A DNA stretch of 9,738 bases, from contig JAFDAT010000180.1 of assembly GCA_019313725.1 (NCBI GenBank), positions 1 through 9,738 on the forward strand. Direction: 5' to 3'. A program made the position numbers and the translations under genes. Source of the DNA: Deltaproteobacteria bacterium. Its GTDB lineage: Bacteria > Desulfobacterota > Desulfobacteria > Desulfobacterales > B30-G6. Shown piece by piece: positions 1-5,369 of this stretch; within the stretch, counting starts at the first letter, position 1, and each line of letters starts with the position of its first letter. Under the pieces are notes generated by a model, which saw nothing but the letters and a program-made list of their open reading frames with translations, made no database searches and was not told where the DNA came from.

Positions 1-1118
1 ACCGCGTTGTGTGCAAAACCGACCATAACGGACTTTCCGGATGTGTCTTCCGCAAACCCCGGCATGGCCAGTGCTTTTTCAATAATCGGGGTAAAGTCTT
101 TTTCGACAAGATGGGTCACACCGGGCCAGCCCACCAGACCGGTGGTATAAATATCGGCTTTGTATTCTTCTCTGGGTTTCTGGATACAGTTGGTGGTCAT
201 CAGAATGGGACCGGGAAAAGCGGCAAACTCCTTGGCCTGGTTCTGCCAGGCAGTCCCGTAATGACCGTAAAAATGCTCATATTTTTTTAGTTCCGGGTAG
301 CCGTGGCAGGGGAGCATTTCACCGTGGGTGTATACATTGATGCCTTTGCCCTGGCTCTGCTTCAGTATATCTTCCAGGTCCTTGAGATCATGCCCTGACA
401 CCAGGATGGCTTTGCCCTTTTTAGCTCCCAGAGGTACGCTGGTGGGAACAGGATGACCATACGTCCCGGTGTTGGCGGTATCCAGAAGCTCCATGGCCTT
501 GAGGTTGACCTCACCGCATTTGAGGACCAGGCCCACAAGCTCGTCCACACCGGCGTCCTTGTTCAGAGTTTCCGCCAGGGCTTCGTAGATGAACGTGTGA
601 ATGGTGTCATCCGTCTGGCCCAATATGCGGGCGTGGTCGGCATAGGCAGCCAGGCCCTTCAGCCCGTAGACAAGCAGTTCTTTCAAAGAAAGGATGTCCG
701 GGTCGACGTCGGGATCGGATTTTATGCCCACACCTTCGCCTTGGGCAACCATTGCATCCAGGGTTGCTCCAGGCTGGAATGTCGCGGCAGCTTCCGAGAT
801 TTCCGTGTTGCCGCCGGCTGCGGCTACCTTGGTTTTGAGCTGTTCTCTCAGCGCCACGGTCTGATTTACCAACGTGGTAAACCGTTCGGAATCGAAGTTC
901 ACGTTGGTCAGGGTTGAGAAGATGGCCTCGCAGGAAAACGTATCGACTTCTGTGTCCTTGACGCCAACCTTGTGCCCTTCCACGGCATAAAGGGATAGAC
1001 CCTTTAGCGCATATATAAGCAGATCCTGGAGTGCGGCCGTATCCGGCTGTTTTCCGCAAACGCCAATTTTAGTACATCCCTCCCCCTTAGCAGTTTGTTC
1101 ACATTGAAAACAAAACAT
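1..1118 (-). CDS. hcp: Hybrid cluster protein (hydroxylamine reductase), 3' end cut by window edge
   Basis: This is a class I Hcp, a cytoplasmic iron-sulfur-oxo enzyme that reduces NO and/or hydroxylamine and belongs to the nitrosative stress response of anaerobes. Translation from the ATG whose first base is 1118 gives 372 residues before the window ends; family members have about 540-550, so roughly the last third is missing. The N-terminal cluster motif is C3-x2-C6-x8-C15-x5-C21, the class I spacing of Desulfovibrio-type enzymes. His243, Glu267 and Cys311 match known hybrid-cluster ligands His244, Glu268 and Cys312 of D. vulgaris Hcp with an offset of one. The later cysteine and glutamate ligands lie outside the window. 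The start is fixed by the CFQCEQT beginning and by an AAGGAG ribosome site at about 1125-1130. The gene is divergent from an HcpR-type regulator, with an HcpR-like palindrome between them. No frameshift is visible. Confidence 0.96.
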   Translation of the reverse strand, partial: MFCFQCEQTAKGEGCTKIGVCGKQPDTAALQDLLIYALKGLSLYAVEGHKVGVKDTEVDTFSCEAIFSTLTNVNFDSERFTTLVNQTVALREQLKTKVAAAGGNTEISEAAATFQPGATLDAMVAQGEGVGIKSDPDVDPDILSLKELLVYGLKGLAAYADHARILGQTDDTIHTFIYEALAETLNKDAGVDELVGLVLKCGEVNLKAMELLDTANTGTYGHPVPTSVPLGAKKGKAILVSGHDLKDLEDILKQSQGKGINVYTHGEMLPCHGYPELKKYEHFYGHYGTAWQNQAKEFAAFPGPILMTTNCIQKPREEYKADIYTTGLVGWPGVTHLVEKDFTPIIEKALAMPGFAEDTSGKSVMVGFAHNA

Positions 1119-1146
1119 ATTTTTCTCCTTTTAAATTCATCGGTTG

Positions 1147-1163
1147 CGCTCGTGAATCGAGCG
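1147..1163 (-). other. Hairpin in the predicted hcp 5' leader
   Basis: CGCTCG (1147-1152) and CGAGCG (1158-1163) form a perfect 6-bp stem with a 5-nt loop. It lies about 30 bases upstream of the hcp start codon and within the predicted transcript. A role in mRNA stability or translation is possible but is inference. Confidence 0.4.
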
Positions 1164-1242
1164 AATTCGTGTTTATGAATATTCCAAAGTTCGGGTCACA
1201 GGAACCAGCGCTGTAAATTGCCGTTCAAATGATTTGGTGCCT

Positions 1243-1284
1243 ACCTTAGGATCGTTTCCTTTTGGGCACCTTGACTTAGGTCAA
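1243..1284 (-). promoter_or_regulatory. Predicted HcpR-activated promoter of hcp
   Basis: The palindrome TTGAC-TTAG-GTCAA (1271-1284) has the general form of FNR-family and HcpR sites. On the minus strand, 22 bases after it comes TAAGGT (1248 down to 1243). That spacing places the palindrome centre at -41.5 if this hexamer is the -10 element, the classic class II activator geometry. The hexamer itself is weak (3 of 6 matches), as expected for an activator-dependent promoter. The start of transcription would be near 1236, giving a leader of about 118 bases. The geometry is seen in the sequence; activation by the adjacent regulator is inference from the known HcpR-hcp pairing. Confidence 0.6.
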
Positions 1285-1341
1285 TAGCAGTCAACAATTT
1301 AAAAAATATTAAAATCCATGGGGTGGGAAAGAATATGAAAT

Positions 1342-1370
1342 TTCACTTTCCGATTTCAGTAGGTTATACT
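1342..1370 (+). promoter_or_regulatory. Predicted sigma70-like promoter of hcpR
   Basis: TTCACT (1342-1347) and TATACT (1365-1370) are separated by 17 bp and match the -35 and -10 consensus at 4/6 and 5/6. Transcription would start near 1377, about 118 bases before the regulator start codon. Confidence 0.45.
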
Positions 1371-1390
1371 TTTCAAAGGATCACAATACC

Positions 1391-1404
1391 TTGACTTGGG
1401 TATG
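1391..1404 (+). promoter_or_regulatory. Degenerate HcpR-like half site in hcpR leader
   Basis: TTGAC-TTGG-GTATG repeats the left arm and centre of the perfect box at 1271-1284: CCTTGACTT is identical, followed by R-GGT. Only the first two bases of the right arm are kept. It lies about 15 bases downstream of the predicted hcpR transcription start, where binding would block the promoter, so weak negative autoregulation is possible. Confidence 0.35.
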
Positions 1405-1442
1405 CATCAGATGTTACGGTGTGAACAAAGTGCCTATATAGC

Positions 1443-1465
1443 AAAAAAAATCGCGGCGAAGCCGC
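1443..1465 (-). terminator. Intrinsic terminator-like hairpin, minus orientation
   Basis: Read on the minus strand, GCGGC (1465-1461) and GCCGC (1457-1453) form a 5-bp GC stem with a 3-nt loop. GA and then eight T residues (1450-1443) follow. This is the layout of a rho-independent terminator for transcription moving left, that is, from within hcpR towards hcp. No gene ends here, so it would stop antisense transcription of hcpR rather than end a coding transcript. On the plus strand it is only a short hairpin in the hcpR leader. Confidence 0.5.
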
Positions 1466-1494
1466 ATTCAAATTTAGCGCGCAGCGATAAATTT

Positions 1495-2178
1495 ATGGAA
1501 AAAATACTTCAGATAATTTCAAAAACCCCGATTTTTCAGGATCTCTGTGAAGCGGACTTGAAAAAGATTCGCGGTATCGCGGTAGACCGATTCTACAATA
1601 AAGGCCAAAGCGTTTTTTCTGAAGGCGATGACGGCGTCGGTTTTTATGTCGTGGCAGCGGGCAAGGTTAAAATCTACAAGGTCTCCCTGGAAGGCAAAGA
1701 ACAGATTCTACACATCTACGGCCCTGGAAACCCGTTCGGAGAGGTGCCTGTTTTTTCCGGGGAGAGGTTCCCGGCCAACGCCGAGACCCTCTTGAAGAGC
1801 CATCTTCTTTTTTTCCCCCGCACGGCCTTTACCGAACTGATTTCCAAAAACCCTGCCCTCTGCCTCAACATGCTGGCAGTCCTCTCCATGCGGTTACGGC
1901 AATTTACGGTACAGGTGGAAAACCTTTCCCTCAAGGAAGTCCCCGGGCGTCTTGCTTCATATCTCCTCTACCTGGCGCAGGAGCAGGATGCCGTAGACAC
2001 TGTGTCCCTGCCCATATCCAAAGGGCAGTTGGCCAGCCTCCTGGGCACCATTCCGGAAACCCTTTCCCGGATTCTGGCAAAGATGAACAGCGGTCAATTG
2101 ATAGCGGTGGCCGGTAAAGAAATCACCCTGCTGGACCCCGACGGCCTCGAGGATCTGGCCGAGACGGGGAAATTATAA
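1495..2178 (+). CDS. hcpR: Crp/Fnr-family transcription regulator, HcpR type
   Basis: This cytoplasmic DNA-binding regulator is 227 aa, the usual size for HcpR. An N-terminal cyclic-nucleotide-binding-like beta barrel covers about residues 12-115, with conserved stretches around residues 36-60 and FGE at 81-83. A long dimerisation helix follows (about 120-145), then a C-terminal winged helix-turn-helix (about 174-215) whose recognition helix carries E188, S191 and R192, the E-x-x-S-R pattern of this superfamily. Only two cysteines occur (18 and 123), so there is no FNR-type [4Fe-4S] sensor; HcpR proteins studied elsewhere sense NO through haem. The ATG at 1495 is chosen because the protein then begins where the family does. 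The frame stays open to a TTG at 1396, but that extension is not family-like. No good Shine-Dalgarno sequence precedes 1495. Divergence from hcp supports the identification. Confidence 0.83.
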   Translation: MEKILQIISKTPIFQDLCEADLKKIRGIAVDRFYNKGQSVFSEGDDGVGFYVVAAGKVKIYKVSLEGKEQILHIYGPGNPFGEVPVFSGERFPANAETLLKSHLLFFPRTAFTELISKNPALCLNMLAVLSMRLRQFTVQVENLSLKEVPGRLASYLLYLAQEQDAVDTVSLPISKGQLASLLGTIPETLSRILAKMNSGQLIAVAGKEITLLDPDGLEDLAETGKL

Positions 2179-2197
2179 AGAGATTAACGTCCTTAAA

Positions 2198-2401
2198 TCA
2201 CTCTGCCGGATAATTGATCTCCTGAAGCTTGTCCTTAATAAGAGCCAGGGTTGTGGGCGCATCCCATTCCACATGCATGGTTTTCGATTCAGGATTGCCG
2301 TCCACGGCACGAATACCGTCCATTTCGCTCAATTCGTTTTTAATGGCCATTACACAGTGGCCGCAGGTGATATTGGGTATTATAAAATCTTGTTTTTCCA
2401 T
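2198..2401 (-). CDS. Small heavy-metal-associated (HMA) domain protein, CopZ-like
   Basis: This 67-aa soluble protein is a single ferredoxin-like HMA fold. The metal-binding loop reads N-I-T-C13-G-H-C16, the usual M/I-T-C-x-x-C pattern with His between the cysteines. The expected beta-alpha-beta-beta-alpha-beta pattern fits the sequence. Such proteins carry Cu(I) or another soft metal to ATPases or enzymes, but no metal ATPase is in the window. The ATG at 2401 is preferred over longer in-frame starts because AAAGAGGT lies just upstream and the HMA fold begins there. That ribosome site abuts the stop codon of the preceding sirohaem-type gene (13-bp gap), so the two are almost certainly cotranscribed. 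A metal-delivery or redox role for the neighbouring reductase-like protein is possible but is inference. The gene converges with hcpR, with a 19-bp gap. Confidence 0.85.
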   Translation of the reverse strand: MEKQDFIIPNITCGHCVMAIKNELSEMDGIRAVDGNPESKTMHVEWDAPTTLALIKDKLQEINYPAE

Positions 2402-2414
2402 AATAGATACCTCT

Positions 2415-3221
2415 TTAGTTATTTTTTCCGAATCTCGCTGCTGCGTGTTCGAAGTCGGCAGGTTTGAATATCTGAGCAAATCTCTGACCCTGCCGGCTGT
2501 TTTTCTTATAAAAGCTAACGCAGTATTCTATGACGTCAAGCACTTCATCTTCACTGAAAATTCCAGGGAGCTCTCTGGCAAGCTGTGGATGCCGGCCCAG
2601 CTTGCCACCCAAAAGGATCCTGAACCCCGTCTGTTTTTCAGCGATGGTTCCGGTGGGGCAGGCGGCCATGCATTTTCGGCAATGCATACAGGCCGCCAGA
2701 TCGATTTCCGGTTTGTCCGCCATTTCCTGAAGCGTGATACAGTTGTCCGGGCATACATCGACACAGTCCCGGCAATGGGAGCATTCTGCGTCGGTTAACG
2801 CCGGCGTGGCCGCCCCGATGATGCCGATATCCTTGATCTGGGGCTGCGAGCAGGCGTTGGGACATTCAGCCAGGGTCACCCTGAATTCATGATGAAATTT
2901 CAGGTCATTGCCAATATTTTTTTTCAAGTAAGCCAGGATGTCCGCCTTTTTGAAAAGGCGCTCTATTTTCTCGAGCAGGGATTCGGATTTGAGAACCCTG
3001 TTGGGACACCCGCCACCACCAAAACAGGTATCCACCTGGTAGCCTTTGACCTCTTCGCTCATTTTCTCCAGAAAGCGTGCGCGGGTTCTTTTGACATCGG
3101 CGAGTGATACCACCTTTCTGCCTGCACCCGCGGCTTCCTTTTCCACACGTGAACGCACCTTCTTCCTGACGAAAAATGGCACCTTCTTCAAGGCGTCATC
3201 GGCTTCCTGGCTCCATTCCAT
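2415..3221 (-). CDS. Sirohaem sulfite/nitrite-reductase-like protein with two [4Fe-4S] ferredoxin motifs
   Basis: This 268-aa cytoplasmic redox protein has three parts. Residues 1-45 (W3, then VPFFVRKKVR at 14-23 and an AR-rich tail) resemble the PCP_red domain also found at the end of protochlorophyllide reductase subunits. The central part keeps the full sirohaem-[4Fe-4S] signature C66-x5-C72 ... C120-x3-C124. The third part has two ferredoxin motifs, C147-x2-C150-x2-C153-x3-C157-P and C178-x2-C181-x2-C184-x3-C188-P. It is much shorter than DsrA/DsrB and closer in build to AsrC-like or low-molecular-weight sulfite reductases. The substrate could be sulfite, nitrite or hydroxylamine, or the protein may only carry electrons; the sequence does not decide. 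It is followed by the HMA gene 13 bp downstream. The ATG at 3221 has no clear Shine-Dalgarno and lies within a duplicated CAACATGG. Confidence 0.85.
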   Translation of the reverse strand: MEWSQEADDALKKVPFFVRKKVRSRVEKEAAGAGRKVVSLADVKRTRARFLEKMSEEVKGYQVDTCFGGGGCPNRVLKSESLLEKIERLFKKADILAYLKKNIGNDLKFHHEFRVTLAECPNACSQPQIKDIGIIGAATPALTDAECSHCRDCVDVCPDNCITLQEMADKPEIDLAACMHCRKCMAACPTGTIAEKQTGFRILLGGKLGRHPQLARELPGIFSEDEVLDVIEYCVSFYKKNSRQGQRFAQIFKPADFEHAAARFGKNN

Positions 3222-3235
3222 GTTGCACCATGTTG
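3218..3235 (-). repeat. Tandem duplication at the start codon of the sirohaem-type gene
   Basis: On the minus strand CAACATGG occurs twice with a 10-bp period, so the start codon at 3221 has an out-of-frame copy at 3231. The upstream ATG opens an 11-codon reading frame whose TGA overlaps the beginning of the gene. No strong ribosome site precedes either ATG. Confidence 0.5.
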
Positions 3236-3307
3236 TGATGAATATAGTTGAATCGGAATTTTACAGCTTTTCATATGTATCTTCCATCAAGCAAGTTCGA
3301 GATACTG

Positions 3308-3364
3308 GATCCTGGATACTCGATGCTGGTTGAGCGAGATATCCGGCAACCAGCAACCAGGATC
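3308..3364. repeat. Long two-part inverted repeat (hairpin) at the 3' end of the CMD-family gene
   Basis: The outer arms GATCCTGG (3308-3315) and CCAGGATC (3357-3364) are perfect 8-bp complements. The inner arms GCTGGTTG (3325-3332) and CAACCAGC (3347-3354) are also perfect 8-bp complements. An asymmetric internal loop (9 versus 2 nt) separates them and a 14-nt loop closes the structure. The outer arm enters the stop codon of the minus-strand gene. The wording of the sequence (CTGGATCCTGGATACTCGATG) resembles dispersed intergenic repeats of Desulfobacteraceae-type genomes. With no T-run it is not a clear terminator, though it could stabilise the mRNA end. Confidence 0.65.
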
Positions 3365-3677
3365 AGTCCTGCTTGTCCAGAACCTCCTGGGCCCAGCCCA
3401 TGGCGGCGATCATGTTCGGGAAACCGGTGGTGGTTATCGAAAGCAGGATGGTGTGCCGGATTTCATCCTCGGTAGCCTGGGAGGCCAGCGCTTTCCGTAC
3501 CGCAGACATGACCGCACCCCTCGAGTTTACCCCGATGGCGATGCCCAGTTTGATGAGATCCTGGGATTTGTTATCCAGGGGACCGGCATCACGACAGATT
3601 CTGCCGAGTTTGTCATAATTTTCGACGATCGCCGGATATTTTTTTGAGAAATTCTCGAACGTTTTCGGTAAGTACAT
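3363..3677 (-). CDS. Carboxymuconolactone decarboxylase (CMD/AhpD)-family protein
   Basis: This small all-helical cytoplasmic protein of 104 aa has the CMD-family core: a hydrophobic helix with GVNSRGAVMSAVRKAL (49-64), then TEDEIRHTILLSITTTGFP (69-87). The AhpD-type C-x-x-C-x-x-x-H active site is absent: the segment that should carry it (about 52-60) has Ser, Ala and Val instead, and the only cysteine is C28. Disulfide reductase activity is therefore unlikely, and it may be a structural or ligand-binding relative. The start is firm because GAGGAGG precedes the ATG at 3677 by a few bases. Upstream is the divergent region shared with resB, including an FNR/HcpR-like box. Downstream on the same strand, after a 141-bp gap with a strong hairpin, is the sirohaem-type gene; readthrough is possible but unproven. 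The real substrate is unknown. Confidence 0.8.
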   Translation of the reverse strand: MYLPKTFENFSKKYPAIVENYDKLGRICRDAGPLDNKSQDLIKLGIAIGVNSRGAVMSAVRKALASQATEDEIRHTILLSITTTGFPNMIAAMGWAQEVLDKQD

Positions 3678-3778
3678 GTGGCCTCCTCGTGGGTTGATGG
3701 TTTATTGCCGAATCATTAGATTAAAGTTAAACGGCCGATTCAAAATGTCAACAAAACGTTCTTGCCTATCGAATTATT

Positions 3779-3807
3779 TTGACATAGATCAATGTAATCT
3801 TTATTTT
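3779..3807 (+). promoter_or_regulatory. Predicted resB promoter overlapped by an FNR/HcpR-like box
   Basis: TTGACA (3779-3784), a 17-bp spacer and TATTTT (3802-3807) form a strong sigma70-like promoter pointing to resB. The -35 hexamer is also the left arm of TTGAC-ATAG-ATCAA (3779-3792), an FNR-family palindrome differing from the hcp box in one right-arm base. A factor bound here would cover the -35, which suggests repression of resB. Seen from the CMD-family gene, the same box lies about 100 bp upstream of its start. On the minus strand a TTGACA (3751-3746) could serve that gene, but no convincing -10 follows it. Confidence 0.5.
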
Positions 3808-3842
3808 TGCAGAGTAAATTTTGTTCGGCAAACGCAAAAGTG

Positions 3843-3880
3843 AACCCGGAATGGGTTATCCCATGCTGAAACAGCAGGGG
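3843..3880 (+). promoter_or_regulatory. resB leader with mutually exclusive hairpins
   Basis: Three overlapping hairpins compete here. AACCC (3843-3847) can pair with GGGTT (3853-3857). ATGGG (3851-3855) can pair with CCCAT (3860-3864). CCC-A-TGCTG (3860-3868) can pair with CAGCA-G-GGG (3872-3880) around an AAA loop. The first two share the GGG and the last two share the CCC, so only some combinations can coexist. The stretch lies in the predicted resB leader, 68-105 bases before the start codon. No riboswitch class was recognised, and no T-run follows. Confidence 0.4.
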
Positions 3881-3947
3881 TGGCCATACCTAATTTGAGT
3901 GTTAATTTATCTATAATTCAAAATATCGAATTATTTTCAGGAGATTA

Positions 3948-5369
3948 ATGAAAAGTACAAATCCGGTCTGGAAATTTTTTGTGTCGGTAAAGCTGACCGT
4001 TTTTTTGCTGTTGTCCCTGGCAGCTACATCGATCATCGGCACGGTCATACCCCAGAATGCCGACCCCGAGGTCTATTTTCATAAATTCGGCCCCTTTCTT
4101 TTTCGCCTTTTCGATGTTCTGGACATATTTGACATGTACCACGCGTGGTGGTTTCAACTGCTGCTGCTGTTGCTGGTTTCCAACATTGTGGTCTGCTCCA
4201 TCGATCGCCTCTCGGCGACATGGAAACTGATTTTTCCCCGCAACCTGGTTTTCAAGCCGGCCCGGTTTGAAAAGCTGGAAAAAAAGGAGCGGTTCAGCGT
4301 TAAACGTCCGCCGGATGCGCTGGAAGCCGCCTATACCGCCTTTGCGGCCAAAAAATTCGGCCGCCGGCAGATCGACAAGACAGAAAAAGGCTTCGTTGTC
4401 TTTGCCGAAAAATGGCGTTGGACGAGGCTTGGGGTTTACATCGTTCACCTCAGTGTCATATTACTGATTGTTGGCGCCATCATCGGTTCATTGTTCGGTT
4501 TCAAAGGATTTGCCAACATACCCGAAGGGGAATCTGTCGATCATGTCCGCCTCAGGGACAGCGGTCGCATGCTGCCGCTGGGGTTTACGATCCGCTGTGA
4601 GGATTTTAACATCAGTTTTTATGATACCGGCGCTCCCAAGGAGTTTCGTTCCAGCCTGACCATTCTTGAAAATGATCAAGCCGTCGTCAAAAAAGATATT
4701 ATCGTGAACGATCCTCTCCGGTACAGGGGTATCAGCATATTCCAGGCCAGTTACGGTGAGATGGCGCCGGAAAAAAAGCCGGATCATGATTTTTCCACGG
4801 AGAACATCCAGCTGAATTTTACCGTCAAGGCGTCGGGAATGGTCTATAAACGCAAGGTTGAAATCGGTAAGCCGGTGGATATTCCCGAGGGGCATGGTAC
4901 GTTTACCCTGATGGAATTCAACCCCTCCGCAGAGTTCAGGGGGCAGAACATCGGTGCCGCGATGTTCGGGGTGCTTTCCCCGCTTCAAGGGGAGCCGGTG
5001 GAAGTCCTTTTACCGCTGCATTTCCCGAATTTCGACAAGATGAGGCGCGGGGAGGTGGTGATTTCCGTTGCCGATCAGGAAGCGGAAACGTTTTCACCGG
5101 CCCAAAAGGATGATGTCCGCTACTATACCGGTCTGGAGGTGAACAAGGATCCGGGCGTCTGGGTGGTCTACAGCGGCTTTATCATCATGATTGCAGGGTG
5201 CTTCATCACTTTTTTCATGTCGCATCAACAAATCTGTATCGAGGTGTCGCGCAAGGGAGACAACAGCGATGTCCGGGTCATGGGCATTGCCAATAAAAAT
5301 ACGATGGGTATGCAGCGCAAGGTGGAGAAGATCGCAGGACACCTGGCCAAATTACGAGGTAATCCATGA
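3948..5369 (+). CDS. resB: Cytochrome c biogenesis protein ResB (Ccs1)
   Basis: ResB is one half of the System II haem-export and cytochrome c synthetase. Together with CcsA it moves haem across the membrane, and it helps present reduced apocytochrome for thioether bond formation outside. The 473-aa product shows the family layout: membrane segments at about 11-34, 66-84, 160-182 and 402-425, with a large periplasmic domain between the third and fourth. His167 in the third segment (VHLSVILLIVGAIIGS) matches the conserved haem-handling histidine. The periplasmic region holds the typical DPLRYRGISIFQASYG block (255-270). CAGGAG lies just before the ATG at 3948. The gene overlaps ccsA by four bases (ATGA), so translation is coupled. 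The presence of System II implies that the host makes c-type cytochromes, none of which is in the window. Confidence 0.95.
   Translation: MKSTNPVWKFFVSVKLTVFLLLSLAATSIIGTVIPQNADPEVYFHKFGPFLFRLFDVLDIFDMYHAWWFQLLLLLLVSNIVVCSIDRLSATWKLIFPRNLVFKPARFEKLEKKERFSVKRPPDALEAAYTAFAAKKFGRRQIDKTEKGFVVFAEKWRWTRLGVYIVHLSVILLIVGAIIGSLFGFKGFANIPEGESVDHVRLRDSGRMLPLGFTIRCEDFNISFYDTGAPKEFRSSLTILENDQAVVKKDIIVNDPLRYRGISIFQASYGEMAPEKKPDHDFSTENIQLNFTVKASGMVYKRKVEIGKPVDIPEGHGTFTLMEFNPSAEFRGQNIGAAMFGVLSPLQGEPVEVLLPLHFPNFDKMRRGEVVISVADQEAETFSPAQKDDVRYYTGLEVNKDPGVWVVYSGFIIMIAGCFITFFMSHQQICIEVSRKGDNSDVRVMGIANKNTMGMQRKVEKIAGHLAKLRGNP

Larger units (their letters stand above)
1119..1494. other. Divergent hcp / hcpR intergenic regulatory region
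   Basis: This 376-bp stretch holds no convincing gene. It contains the leader and predicted promoter of hcp on the minus side. It also holds a perfect TTGAC-N4-GTCAA palindrome (1271-1284), a predicted sigma70-like promoter for hcpR (1342-1370), a degenerate second palindrome (1391-1404) and a minus-oriented terminator-like hairpin (1443-1465). The open frame in phase with hcpR upstream of 1495 is treated as untranslated leader. Confidence 0.8.

Noticed and set aside
1396..1494. N-terminal extension of HcpR from TTG at 1396
   Set aside because: The extension is not like the family N-terminus and has no ribosome site; the stretch also contains the terminator-like hairpin and a box remnant.
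3825..3840. GGCAAACGCAAAAG resembling parts of the GEMM cyclic-dinucleotide riboswitch
   Set aside because: The conserved GACGCAAAGCC block and the second stem are absent; the likeness is only to a short string.
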